Positions 40,758-49,419 of a DNA stretch of 64,000 nucleotides are shown piece after piece. The position numbers and the translations under genes were made by a program. Under the pieces are notes generated by a model. It saw only the letters and a list, made by a program, of their open reading frames with translations. It was not told the origin of the DNA and made no database searches. The stretch is from Arthrobacter sp. StoSoilB19. GTDB taxonomy: Bacteria; Actinomycetota; Actinomycetes; Actinomycetales; Micrococcaceae. The DNA is taken from positions 744,001-808,000 of the forward strand of contig NZ_AP024650.1 of NCBI RefSeq assembly GCF_019977275.1. The letters are read 5' to 3'. Numbering within the stretch: the first letter of the stretch is position 1; each line of letters starts with the position of its first letter.

Positions 40758-42479
40758 TCAGCCTGCTGCTGTGATGCGGATCCAGGCGGTTTCGCCCGAA
40801 GCCAGCAGTCCTTCCGTGCCGGACCTCGTACTGCGGATAAGGACGCGGCCCGCAGGTATCTCCAGCGGCTCGTGGTTCAGGTTCATAACCACCAGCGTAG
40901 TGCCGTTGAGGTAGCCCAGCGATGACCCGGTGCACCAGTCCTCGGCCCAGGACAGGGATCCCCGGCCCAGGTCCAGGTCGCGGCGGCGTGCCAGGGCGTC
41001 GCGGTAGAGGGACAGGTGCGACGACGGCGATTCCGCCTGCAGGTCCCTCGCCAACCCGCCAAAGGAAGCGGGAATGGGCAGCCATGGTTCATTTCCCGAA
41101 CCGAAGCCCAGGTGTTGTTCTCCGGCACGCCAGGGCAGCGGCACCCGGCAGCCGTCACGGCCAAGCCGCTGCCCGCCGGTCCGGGCGAACGTGGGGTCCT
41201 GGCGCAGGTGGCCGGGGATGTCGATGCCGTCCGGCAGCCCCAGCTCCTCGCCCTGGTAGAGGTAGGCGGCACCGGGCAGTCCCAGCATGAACAGCGAGGC
41301 AGCAGCTGCGCGCTGCCGGCCGAGTTCCTCATCCGGCTGGGGATCGGCCGCCCCGATGCCGTCGCCGTCCCGTGGGCCATGGCCGTTGTAGCCAAACCGG
41401 CTGGCATGGCGGACCACATCGTGGTTGGACAGCACCCATGTGCTCGGGGCGCCGACGCCGTCAAGGACGGTCAGGGAATCGGTGATGACCGAGCGCAGCC
41501 GGTAGACGTCCAGGCCCGCATGGAGGTAGGGGAAATTGAACGCCTGGTGCATCTCGTCGGGCCTGACCCAGTGGGCCAGCCGGTGAAGGTCCACGCTTGC
41601 CTCGGCGCAGAGGATCCGGTCCGGGCCGTACTCGTCCAGGATCAGCCGCCAGTTGCGGTAGATGTCGTGGACGCCGGGTTGCCCGAACATGGGTGCCTCG
41701 TGGCCGGGGTACCCGTCGCTGTTGCCGCCATCGGCCCGGCCGCCCCAGGCGGGCAGGCCCGGGGCCTTGACCAGGGCATGGGCTACGTCCACCCGGAAAC
41801 CGGACACGCCGCGGTCCAACCAGAAACGCAGCACGCGCTCGAACTCGGCGTGGACGGCGGGGTTGTCCCAGTTGAAGTCCGGCTGGGAGGAGTCAAAGAG
41901 GTGCAGGTACCACTGGCCCGGCCGGCCGTCGGCGTCTGTTACCCGTGTCCAGGCAGGTCCGCCAAAGTGTGACTGCCAGTTGTTCGGTGGCTCCTCTCCG
42001 TCAGGCCCGGTGCCGTCACGGAAGATGAACATGTCCCGTTCGGGGCTACCGGCCGGTGCCGCAAGGGCTGCCTGGAACGCCGGATGCTGGTCCGAACAGT
42101 GGTTGGGCACCAGGTCCACGATGACCCGCAGGCCCAGGCGGTGGGATTCGGCCATCATGACGTCGAAGTCGGCGAGTGTGCCAAAGATCGGGTCAACGTC
42201 GCAGTAGTCGCTGACGTCGTATCCGGCGTCACGCTGGGGGGAACGGTAAAAGGGTGACAGCCAAACAGCGTCGACACCCAGGTCCGCCAGATGCGGCAGT
42301 TCCTCGGTAATTCCCGCGAGGTCTCCCACGCCGTCACCGTTCAGGTCCCGGAATGACCGGGGGTAGACCTGATAGATCACGGCAGAGCGCCACCAGCCGG
42401 GAGCGGTATCGGCAGCGTGGATGAGCGTCAGGGGGCCAGTGGCAGCTGAGGTGTCCTGGGTCACAGTATCGACAGACAT
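40758..42479 (-). CDS. Alpha-glucosidase / oligo-1,6-glucosidase (GH13)
   Basis: A 573-residue cytoplasmic GH13 enzyme. WWRSAVIYQVYPRSFRDLNGDGVGDL opens the barrel. VIVDLVPNHCSDQHPAF (region I), GFRVDVAHALVKAPGLP (II, nucleophile Asp), ILCAEASVDLH (III, acid Glu) and WVLSNHDVVRHASRFGY (IV) are present. VPNH with the Val after region I is commonly seen in alpha-1,4-specific members, so maltose or maltodextrin hydrolysis is likely. I chose ATG 42479 (MSVDTVTQ). It leads an operon with a LacI regulator. Two LacI operators lie 33 and 100 bases upstream. Confidence 0.9.
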   Translation of the reverse strand: MSVDTVTQDTSAATGPLTLIHAADTAPGWWRSAVIYQVYPRSFRDLNGDGVGDLAGITEELPHLADLGVDAVWLSPFYRSPQRDAGYDVSDYCDVDPIFGTLADFDVMMAESHRLGLRVIVDLVPNHCSDQHPAFQAALAAPAGSPERDMFIFRDGTGPDGEEPPNNWQSHFGGPAWTRVTDADGRPGQWYLHLFDSSQPDFNWDNPAVHAEFERVLRFWLDRGVSGFRVDVAHALVKAPGLPAWGGRADGGNSDGYPGHEAPMFGQPGVHDIYRNWRLILDEYGPDRILCAEASVDLHRLAHWVRPDEMHQAFNFPYLHAGLDVYRLRSVITDSLTVLDGVGAPSTWVLSNHDVVRHASRFGYNGHGPRDGDGIGAADPQPDEELGRQRAAAASLFMLGLPGAAYLYQGEELGLPDGIDIPGHLRQDPTFARTGGQRLGRDGCRVPLPWRAGEQHLGFGSGNEPWLPIPASFGGLARDLQAESPSSHLSLYRDALARRRDLDLGRGSLSWAEDWCTGSSLGYLNGTTLVVMNLNHEPLEIPAGRVLIRSTRSGTEGLLASGETAWIRITAAG

Positions 42480-42511
42480 GAAAGCCAGCATAGCGGCGGA
42501 CGGGCGATAAA

Positions 42512-42525
42512 TGAAAACGCTTCCA
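42512..42525. promoter_or_regulatory. LacI-family operator O1
   Basis: TGAAAACGCTTCCA fits the LacI/GalR consensus TGnAAnCGnTTnCA with central CG. It lies 33 bases before the alpha-glucosidase ATG, a typical repression site. Confidence 0.75.
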
Positions 42526-42578
42526 TACATGTTTCGCCTAATTTTACACGAACTTTCGAGGCTCTGCAGTCCAACAAC

Positions 42579-42592
42579 TGGAAGCGATTGCA
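42579..42592. promoter_or_regulatory. LacI-family operator O2
   Basis: TGGAAGCGATTGCA fits the same consensus in full. It is 67 bp from O1, in the shared divergent region with the FAD oxidase gene; a TAAAAT (-10 like, minus strand) lies between the operators. Confidence 0.7.
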
Positions 42593-42668
42593 CGCCGGCA
42601 AATCCAGAAGACCGGAGCGTCGCACGCCCTAGACTGGGTAGACATGTCCGACGACGGGTGGAGGCTTT

Positions 42669-44039
42669 GTGGGAAGCATCGTTGACGAGCTGGAGGCCAT
42701 CCTGGCGCCAGGGCAGCTGGATGTCAGCGAGGTCTCGCTCCGGCGGTACGCCATCGACCAGGCCCCCGTCATCGATTTCCAGCTTCCCCTGGCGGTGGTG
42801 TTCGCCGAATCAGTGGCCGACGTGCAGGCGGTGATGAAAACCTGCGCCGGCAGCGGAGTGGCCATTGTCCCCCGGGGTGCGGGTACAGGCGTTTCCGGTG
42901 GTGCCCATGCCACCAGGAACTGCATCATCCTTTCGCTGGAGCGGATGAACCGGATCCTCGCCCTGAACCCAGACGATGAGACAGCCATGGTGGAGCCCGG
43001 CGTGGTGAACGCGGTCCTCAACGAAGCCGCAGCAGCGCACGGCCTCATGTATGCCCCCGATCCGGCCAGTTTCCGAAGCTCCACCATCGGCGGGAACGTG
43101 GCCACCAATGCCGGCGGCCTGCGCTGCGCCAAGTACGGGGTCACCAGGGATTCGGTCCTGGCACTGGATGTGGTCCTGGCCGACGGGTCCCTCATCCACA
43201 CAGGCCACCAAACCTTCAAAGGCGTGGCGGGCTATGACCTGACGGGCCTCTTCGTGGGATCCGAAGGAACCCTGGGCGTCGTCGTCGGAATCACCGTGCG
43301 CCTGAAGTACCTGCCACGGGAAGTCCACACCGTGGCCGCCTTCTACCCGGACTTCAGGATGGCTGCCGCAGGGGTCCTGGCCGTAGGCAAGGCACGCGTC
43401 CAGCCGGCGATCACGGAACTGCTCGACGGCGGTACCCTGGCCCAGCTCGACGACATCCACGGCTCCGACCTCACCGCCCGCGGAAAATCACTCCTGCTGG
43501 TCCAGACCGACGGGTTTGGCGCCGCCGCGGAAGCGGAGGTTGTGCGCCAGGTCCTCCGCGCCGGCGGGGCAACGGTGACTACTGAGGCAAGCGCCGAGGC
43601 GGAGCGCCTGGTGGAACTCCGCCGGCACAGCAGGGGGACGGAGGTGGACGACGAGTACCGTGTAGGCGAGGACGTGGCCGTTCCCCGCTCCCGGTTGGTG
43701 GACTACGTCGCGGAACTCGAAGCCATGGCCGCCAGGCAGCAGGTACACCTCAAGGTGGTGGCCCACGCGGGTGACGGCAACCTGCACCCCACATTTTGGA
43801 TCGACCGGCAGGGGGCAAGCGTGGACTCCGCAGCCATGCAGCGGCTGCAGGCGGCACTGGACGAGTCCATCACCGCGGCGCTGGCGATGGGCGGCACCAT
43901 CACCGGTGAGCACGGAGTAGGGCAGTACAAGCTCCGGTGGCTGGGACAGGAGCAGCCGGAACCGGTGCGGGAGCTCCAGCGCAGGATCAAGGACCTGTTC
44001 GATCCCGCGGGGATCCTCAACCCCGGTAAGGCGATCTAG
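42669..44039 (+). CDS. FAD-binding oxidase, glycolate oxidase GlcD / D-lactate dehydrogenase type
   Basis: A 456-residue flavoprotein of the VAO/GlcD family. The FAD site is IVPRGAGTGVSGGA (about residues 59-72) plus APDPASFRSSTIGGNVATNAGGLRCAKYG. The C-terminal lobe has VVAHAGDGNLHPTF (His ligands of the active site) and GEHGVGQYK, ending LFDPAGILNPGKAI. It likely oxidises glycolate or D-lactate. GTG 42669 has GGAGG 4 bases upstream. It is divergent from the alpha-glucosidase, so the LacI operators might affect it too. Confidence 0.88.
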   Translation: MGSIVDELEAILAPGQLDVSEVSLRRYAIDQAPVIDFQLPLAVVFAESVADVQAVMKTCAGSGVAIVPRGAGTGVSGGAHATRNCIILSLERMNRILALNPDDETAMVEPGVVNAVLNEAAAAHGLMYAPDPASFRSSTIGGNVATNAGGLRCAKYGVTRDSVLALDVVLADGSLIHTGHQTFKGVAGYDLTGLFVGSEGTLGVVVGITVRLKYLPREVHTVAAFYPDFRMAAAGVLAVGKARVQPAITELLDGGTLAQLDDIHGSDLTARGKSLLLVQTDGFGAAAEAEVVRQVLRAGGATVTTEASAEAERLVELRRHSRGTEVDDEYRVGEDVAVPRSRLVDYVAELEAMAARQQVHLKVVAHAGDGNLHPTFWIDRQGASVDSAAMQRLQAALDESITAALAMGGTITGEHGVGQYKLRWLGQEQPEPVRELQRRIKDLFDPAGILNPGKAI

Positions 44040-44042
44040 GAC

Positions 44043-45461
44043 TCAGTCGTCCGAATCCGGGTATTCGTCCACCGATTCGTCTTCGCCGTAACGGGACTCC
44101 TCGGTCTCCACCTCAAGGATTTTCAGCAGCTCGGTATCAGGGTTCAGCATGATCGCGGCCTCGTCCCGGCGGTGCCGGAGGATCGAGTCGATGTAGGACT
44201 GGACAGCTTCCGCCAGCGGAATGTGGCGCTCCTGCTTCTCGGACATGTACCACCGGTGCTCCAGGACCTCGTGGACCACTTCGGCGTGCTCCAGTTTGCC
44301 GGACAGGTCCCGGGGAATGGCGCGCACGATCGGTTCGAAGATCTGGCTGACCCACAGGTGGGCGCTGTATTCCTCATCCATGTCCGGGTTGTTGTCCGCC
44401 CGGAAGGAGTCCATGTCATTGAGGAGGCGGCGGGCCTGGTTCTCCTGGGCGTCCAGGCCGGTAAGCCGCAGCAGCCGCCGCTGGTGGTGCCCCGCGTCCA
44501 CCACCTTGGGCTGGAGCTGGATGGTGGAGCCGTTCTGGGTGGTCTTTATGGCGTATTCCTCGACGTCGAAGCCGAGTTCGTTCAGGCGCCGGATGCGGGC
44601 GCTCACCCGCCAGCGTTCGCCCAGCTCAAAGGATTCCTTCTCCGTCAGCTCGGCCCACAGCCGCCGGTAGCTGTCCATGATCAGCTCACTGGTGGCCACG
44701 GGGTCCACCTTTTCCTCGATGAGACCGCCATCCAGGAGGTCCATCAGCTCGCCGGCGATGTTCACCCTGGCGATCTCAAGGTCGTATTCGCGCTGGCCGG
44801 TGGAGAGGTCGGGGTAGAGCTCACCGGTTTCGGCGTCCACCAGGTAGGCGGCAAACGCGCCGGCGTCGCGGCGGAACAGGGTGTTGGACAGCGAGACGTC
44901 GCCCCAGTAGAACCCGATCAGGTGCAGCCGCACCATGAGCAGCGCCTGGGCGTCGATGAGGCGGGTCAGGGTGTCCTTGCGCAGCATCTGCGAAAACAGT
45001 GCGCGGTACGGCATGGAGAATTTCAGGTGCCGGGTCACCAGGACGGGGTTCAGCGGGCGTCCGTCAGGGGTGGTGCGGCCGGTGATCACGGCCACGGGTT
45101 CCACGCAGGGGACGTCCAGCCGGGCCAGCTTGCGCAGCATGTGGTACTCGTGCCGGGCCACATGCTCGGAGGTTTCCTTGATGGCAATCACCGAGCCGCC
45201 AAGGTGGGCGAAGCGCACGATGTGCCGGGAGATGCCCCGGGGGAGTGCGGCCAGGTACTGCGCCGGCCACTCCTCGAGGGCGATGTGCCAGGGCAGGTCC
45301 AGCAGCTCCGGATCCGCCGCTGCGGCGGTGATGCTCAGCGAGGAGGCTACCGAAGCGGCCTTGTTCTCGTCGGCGCTGGCGGCCACGAACCGCGGGAGCT
45401 TACCCACCTGGGCATAGTCTGTGGGTTCGTCATGCCACTGGGCGCTGTGTTCCTCGGTCAT
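44043..45461 (-). CDS. DUF4032 domain protein with lipopolysaccharide-kinase-like N-terminus
   Basis: A 472-residue actinobacterial protein. Residues 90-235 look like an atypical small-molecule kinase: VIAIKETSEHVARHEYHML contains the Lys and Glu of a kinase N-lobe, and LHLIGFYWGDVSLSNTLF and YLVDAETGELYPD resemble the catalytic and metal-binding loops. The DUF4032 part follows (about 240-400) and the tail is acidic. It converges with the oxidase, 3 bases apart. The substrate is unknown; kinase activity is inferred only from the motif pattern. Confidence 0.8.
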   Translation of the reverse strand: MTEEHSAQWHDEPTDYAQVGKLPRFVAASADENKAASVASSLSITAAAADPELLDLPWHIALEEWPAQYLAALPRGISRHIVRFAHLGGSVIAIKETSEHVARHEYHMLRKLARLDVPCVEPVAVITGRTTPDGRPLNPVLVTRHLKFSMPYRALFSQMLRKDTLTRLIDAQALLMVRLHLIGFYWGDVSLSNTLFRRDAGAFAAYLVDAETGELYPDLSTGQREYDLEIARVNIAGELMDLLDGGLIEEKVDPVATSELIMDSYRRLWAELTEKESFELGERWRVSARIRRLNELGFDVEEYAIKTTQNGSTIQLQPKVVDAGHHQRRLLRLTGLDAQENQARRLLNDMDSFRADNNPDMDEEYSAHLWVSQIFEPIVRAIPRDLSGKLEHAEVVHEVLEHRWYMSEKQERHIPLAEAVQSYIDSILRHRRDEAAIMLNPDTELLKILEVETEESRYGEDESVDEYPDSDD

Positions 45462-45524
45462 GGGCTCAATTCTTCCGTACTCAGGGCAGGGACGGTAAAT
45501 CCTGTGCGGCCATGGTTAAAGGCC

Positions 45525-45566
45525 GACGGCGGCCCGCACCGTTGCGAAAAGGTGCGGACCGCCGTC
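45525..45566 (-). terminator. Terminator of the ABC ATPase gene
   Basis: GACGGCGGCCCGCACC (45525-45540) pairs with GGTGCGGACCGCCGTC (45551-45566) with one mismatch and a 10-base loop. It lies downstream of the ATPase stop, with TTT on the minus strand a few bases after the stem. Confidence 0.65.
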
Positions 45567-45614
45567 AGTTACGCGCGTGGGTGGGCCCACGCCGTTAGGG
45601 TGCCGGTGGGGAGT

Positions 45615-46697
45615 TTAGTCGCCCAGGCGCAGGCCGGTCTTCGTGTCGAAGAGGTGCACGTGGCCGGACTGCGGACGGACGTAAATGACCTCGCCCTTCA
45701 TCGGGGGGCGGCGGCCATCGACACGGGCCACGATGTCGTGGTCCTTGCCGTCCAGCGTGGTGTGGCCGTAGACGTAGGCGTCGGCGCCGAGCTCTTCAAC
45801 GACATCTACCTCAACCTTCAGGCCTTCGCCGTGCGGAGCGGTTTCCAGGTCCTCGGGACGGCTGCCCAGCGTAACCGTGGAGCCGTGTGCCTCTTCGAGG
45901 ACGTCGCGCGGCACGGGGTAGACGGTGCCGCCGAACTGGACGCCGCCGTCGACGACGGGAAGTTCCAGCAGGTTCATGGCGGGGGAGCCGATGAAGCCGG
46001 CAACGAAGACGTTCTTGGGGCGGTCGTAGAGGTTGCGGGGGGTGTCCACCTGCTGCAGCAGGCCGTCCTTCAGCACGGCGACGCGGTCGCCCATGGTCAT
46101 GGCCTCGACCTGGTCGTGCGTGACGTAGACGGTGGTGACGCCCAGGCGGCGGGTCAGAGATGCGATCTGGGTGCGGGTCTGGACACGGAGCTTGGCGTCC
46201 AGGTTGGACAGCGGCTCATCCATGAGGAAGACCTGGGGGTTACGGACGATTGCGCGGCCCATGGCAACACGCTGGCGCTGGCCGCCGGAGAGTGCCTTCG
46301 GCTTGCGGTCCAGGTACTGCTCAAGGTCAAGGAGCTTTGCGGCTTCGCGGACGCGCTCGGCGCGCTCTTCCTTGGAGACGCCGGCGATCTTCAGGGCGAA
46401 GCCCATGTTGTCGGCCACAGTCATGTGCGGGTACAACGCGTAGTTCTGGAAAACCATCGCGATGTCGCGGTCCTTCGGCGGAACATCGGTGACGTCACGG
46501 TCACCGATCAGGATGCGGCCTGCGTTGACGTCCTCCAGGCCGGCGAGCATGCGCAGGGAGGTGGACTTGCCGCAGCCGGAGGGTCCAACGAGGACCAGGA
46601 ATTCGCCATCGGCGATGTCGATGTTGAGCTTATCGACGGCGGGCTTATCTGTGCCCGGGTACAGACGCGTAGCGTTATCAAAAGTAACTGTAGCCAC
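45615..46697 (-). CDS. ugpC: Sugar ABC transporter ATPase, UgpC/MsmK/MsiK type
   Basis: A 360-residue ATPase of the CUT1 carbohydrate importers. Walker A is GPSGCGKST (about 37), the Q-loop VFQNYALYPHMTV, the signature LSGGQRQRVAMGRAI, Walker B VFLMDEPLSNLDAKLR, and H-loop VYVTHDQVEAMTMG. A C-terminal MalK-like TOBE domain follows. I chose GTG 46697 (VATVTFDN) with AAGGGA upstream. No permease or binding protein lies nearby, so it probably serves several distant importers, as MsiK does in Streptomyces. Confidence 0.93.
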   Translation of the reverse strand: MATVTFDNATRLYPGTDKPAVDKLNIDIADGEFLVLVGPSGCGKSTSLRMLAGLEDVNAGRILIGDRDVTDVPPKDRDIAMVFQNYALYPHMTVADNMGFALKIAGVSKEERAERVREAAKLLDLEQYLDRKPKALSGGQRQRVAMGRAIVRNPQVFLMDEPLSNLDAKLRVQTRTQIASLTRRLGVTTVYVTHDQVEAMTMGDRVAVLKDGLLQQVDTPRNLYDRPKNVFVAGFIGSPAMNLLELPVVDGGVQFGGTVYPVPRDVLEEAHGSTVTLGSRPEDLETAPHGEGLKVEVDVVEELGADAYVYGHTTLDGKDHDIVARVDGRRPPMKGEVIYVRPQSGHVHLFDTKTGLRLGD

Positions 46698-46915
46698 AGT
46701 TATCAATCCCTTCACCGGCAGGTACGTGCCGGACGATCCGTTGTGAATGGTTCATGTTTATTCAGTTGTGTTCCCACAAAATGCTCCGCGGCTTTGCGCG
46801 GAGCACCACGTGACGCCGCACGGTTGTTGTGCGCCACATCACACCCAAGAGTATGCCAGAAGTTGCTTCTTTTACCGCAAATGTTACGGATGTCACATGT
46901 GCTTCCGGCCGCGGG

Positions 46916-47749
46916 CTATCCGGAAGCGGCCTGGGGGTCTTCCTCGGCGACGGCGATGCTCCGCTCCTGGAGCAGGGCTTCCAGCAGCTCCGCGATATGG
47001 ACAGGCGCCTCCACCCGGTATTGGGCCTGGGTGAAATCGAGGCCAACCTTGACCCCTACGTCGCCTGGTTCAAGCCGGCCGAAAGCGTCCTCGTCCGTCA
47101 CGTCATCACCGGCGAACAGCACGGCAGTGGCCCCGGTGGCCTGCCGCAGGAAGCTGACGCCTTCGCCCTTGGAGGCATTGACCACGGAGGTCTCCAGGAC
47201 GCGCTTGCCCTCCTTGAGGAAGATGCCCTTTCGCTCCTGGAGCACCGACCGGGCTGCTGACACCGCGTCCTCGGCCACGTCATCCGCAGCCAGTCGGGTG
47301 TGCAGGACGACGCCGGCGGGCTTGTATTCCAGGGACGTGCCAGGCGCCTCCGCGACGATAGCCGCCAACTCGGCGCGCACCTCTTCAAGGAGGGTCTTCT
47401 GGCCGTCGTCCAGCGTCAGTTCCGTGGAGCCCGGCCCAAGCCAGGCTTCGGCCCCATGGCTGCCAATCAGCAGGGTGTCCACGGGCGGGGACGCCACCTC
47501 GCGCAGGCTGGCGAGGGCGCGCCCGGAGATGAGTGCCGTCGTCGTGCGTGGAAGCACGGCGAGCCCCGCGAGCGCCGCGGCTGAGCGTGGAAGCGGCCGC
47601 GCATCCTGGGCGCGGCCCACGATGGGGGCGATGGTCCCGTCAAAGTCCATGGCCACCAGCAGGTGCTCCGTACCGGCAATGCGGTGCAGCGCTTCCCGCA
47701 GTTCGGGGGTGAGCGCCAGCGCTGCCTTGGTGTGGCCGTCAGGAGTCAT
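46916..47749 (-). CDS. otsB: Trehalose-6-phosphate phosphatase
   Basis: A 277-residue HAD-superfamily phosphatase. AMDFDGTIAPI (residues 33-43) holds the two catalytic Asp, ALISGRALASLRE and IGSHGAE give motif II and the cap, and LFAGDDVTDEDAF the Mg-binding acidic residues. It converts trehalose-6-phosphate to trehalose. Its ATG overlaps the otsA stop by 11 bases, so otsA is translated first on the same mRNA. Confidence 0.94.
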   Translation of the reverse strand: MTPDGHTKAALALTPELREALHRIAGTEHLLVAMDFDGTIAPIVGRAQDARPLPRSAAALAGLAVLPRTTTALISGRALASLREVASPPVDTLLIGSHGAEAWLGPGSTELTLDDGQKTLLEEVRAELAAIVAEAPGTSLEYKPAGVVLHTRLAADDVAEDAVSAARSVLQERKGIFLKEGKRVLETSVVNASKGEGVSFLRQATGATAVLFAGDDVTDEDAFGRLEPGDVGVKVGLDFTQAQYRVEAPVHIAELLEALLQERSIAVAEEDPQAASG

Positions 47750-49241
47750 CGCGGACCACCTTCTCGTTCAGTGCGTTCAGGAAGTCGGCGGACCAGTGGT
47801 CCACGTCGTGTTCGAGGATTTGCTTCCGCATGGCCCGCATCCTGCGGCCGGACTCCCGCGGCTGCATCTCCACGGCACGCATGATGGCGCTCTTGAGGCC
47901 GTCGATGTCGTGCGGGTTCATCAGCAGTGCCTGCTTGAGCTGGTCGGCTGCGCCGGCGAACTCACTGAGGACCAGCGCGCCGTCGTTGTTGGTGCGCGCC
48001 GTGACGTATTCCTTGGCGACCAGGTTCATGCCGTCCCGAAGGGCCGTGACCAGCATGACGTCGGCGGCAAGGTACAGCGCCACCATCTCCTCCACGGGGT
48101 AGCTGTGGTGCAGGTAGCGGACGGCGGTGTTCTCGATGGTGTCGTAGGTGCCGTTGATGTGGCCCACCGTGCCCTCCACCTCCTCACGCAGGAGCCGGTA
48201 CTGCTCGACGCGCTCGCGGCTGGGGCTGGCCACCTGGATCAGGGTGGCGTCTCCAACCGAGAGCTTGCCGTCTGCCAGGAGCTCCTCGAAGGCTTTAAGC
48301 CGGTGCCTGATGCCCTTGGTGTAATCCAGTCGGTCGACGCCGAGCAGGATGGTCTTCGGGTTCCCCAGATCCTGGCGGATCTGGCGGGCGCGCTCAATGA
48401 TGTCCGGCCTGGCGGCTAGCTCGCTGATGTGCTTGACGTCGATGGAGATGGGGAAGGCCTGTGCCCGGGCAATGTGTGTGACCTGCCCGTCCTGGCCCTT
48501 TACGTGGACCTGCTGCTGCTTAACGCTGGCACCGAGGAAACGGCGAGCGGAGCGCATGAAGTTTCCGGCATCGCTGGGCCGCTGGAAACCCACCAGGTCT
48601 GCGCCGAGGAGTCCGTCGATGATGGCCTGGCGCCACGGCAGCTGGGCAAAGATCTCCGGCGGAGGAAACGGGATGTGGTTGAAGAATCCGATGCGCAGGT
48701 CCGGCCGCGCCTCGCGCAGCATGCGGGGCACCAGTTGGAGCTGGTAATCCTGCACCCACACGGTGGCGCCTTGGTCCGCATGCTGTACGACGGCGTCGGC
48801 GAACCTGCGGTTGACCCTTCGGTAGGCGTCCCACCAGGTGCGGTGGAACTCCGGCGGGGCAATGACGTCATGGTAGAGCGGCCAGAGGGTGGCGTTGGAA
48901 AACCCCTCGTAGTACAGCTCCACGTCGTCGTTGCTGAGCTGGACCGGGACGAGGTCCATGCCGCCGTGGCTGAAGGGTTTGACAGTCTCGTCCGGCGCGC
49001 CGTGCCATCCGACCCAGGCGCCGTCTGTCTTGGTCATCATGGGGGCCAGGGCGGTCACCAGTCCCCCGGGGGAGCGGCGCCAGCCAGACTCGTCATCACC
49101 GGCATCCCCTGCCGCGACCCGGTCAACAGGCAGCCTGTTGGAGACCACCATGAAGTCGTACTTCGTATGGCCGGCATGGCTGGGACCGGAGCTGCCGGCC
49201 GTTGCTTTGCCGGCGGGTTTTTCCTGGACGGGTGTTTGCAT
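47739..49241 (-). CDS. otsA: Trehalose-6-phosphate synthase (GT20)
   Basis: A 500-residue retaining glycosyltransferase making trehalose-6-phosphate. MVVSNRLPVDR, GWHGAPDE, YYEGFSNATLWPLYHD and VWVQDYQLQLVPRMLRE are the N-domain signatures; ILLGVDRLDYTKGIRHRLKAFEELL binds the phosphates and sugar nucleotide. The Gly/Ser-rich first 30 residues are not conserved. I favour ATG 49241 with GGGGGC upstream over GTG 49277. With otsB it feeds the TreS-Mak-GlgE route 15-20 kb upstream in this window. Confidence 0.94.
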   Translation of the reverse strand: MQTPVQEKPAGKATAGSSGPSHAGHTKYDFMVVSNRLPVDRVAAGDAGDDESGWRRSPGGLVTALAPMMTKTDGAWVGWHGAPDETVKPFSHGGMDLVPVQLSNDDVELYYEGFSNATLWPLYHDVIAPPEFHRTWWDAYRRVNRRFADAVVQHADQGATVWVQDYQLQLVPRMLREARPDLRIGFFNHIPFPPPEIFAQLPWRQAIIDGLLGADLVGFQRPSDAGNFMRSARRFLGASVKQQQVHVKGQDGQVTHIARAQAFPISIDVKHISELAARPDIIERARQIRQDLGNPKTILLGVDRLDYTKGIRHRLKAFEELLADGKLSVGDATLIQVASPSRERVEQYRLLREEVEGTVGHINGTYDTIENTAVRYLHHSYPVEEMVALYLAADVMLVTALRDGMNLVAKEYVTARTNNDGALVLSEFAGAADQLKQALLMNPHDIDGLKSAIMRAVEMQPRESGRRMRAMRKQILEHDVDHWSADFLNALNEKVVRDDS

Positions 49242-49419
49242 TGCTGCCCCCTGGGGTTGCTTGTGCCTCTTAGCCACCCTAGCCGGACGGAATCATCGGG
49301 GCTATTCGTCCGTTGGTCAAGCCGGTGGAATGGTTGAAACCGCAAGCGCTCAGCTTTCTCCCCTAAAATGTTGGAGTGCCACGAAGTGGTCCCCCTACGT
49401 CGACCGACCCAAGGAACTC

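Noticed and set aside
44172-48419. A 1415-codon open frame on the plus strand across DUF4032, ugpC, otsB and part of otsA
   Set aside because: It is antisense to four well-supported genes and lacks any recognisable domain. Long antisense frames arise from strong GC codon bias in high-G+C genomes.
48931-49419. N-terminal extension of the DsbA-like protein
   Set aside because: This part overlaps otsA antisense and the intergenic region; ATG 49420 gives the expected charged N-terminus and membrane helix.
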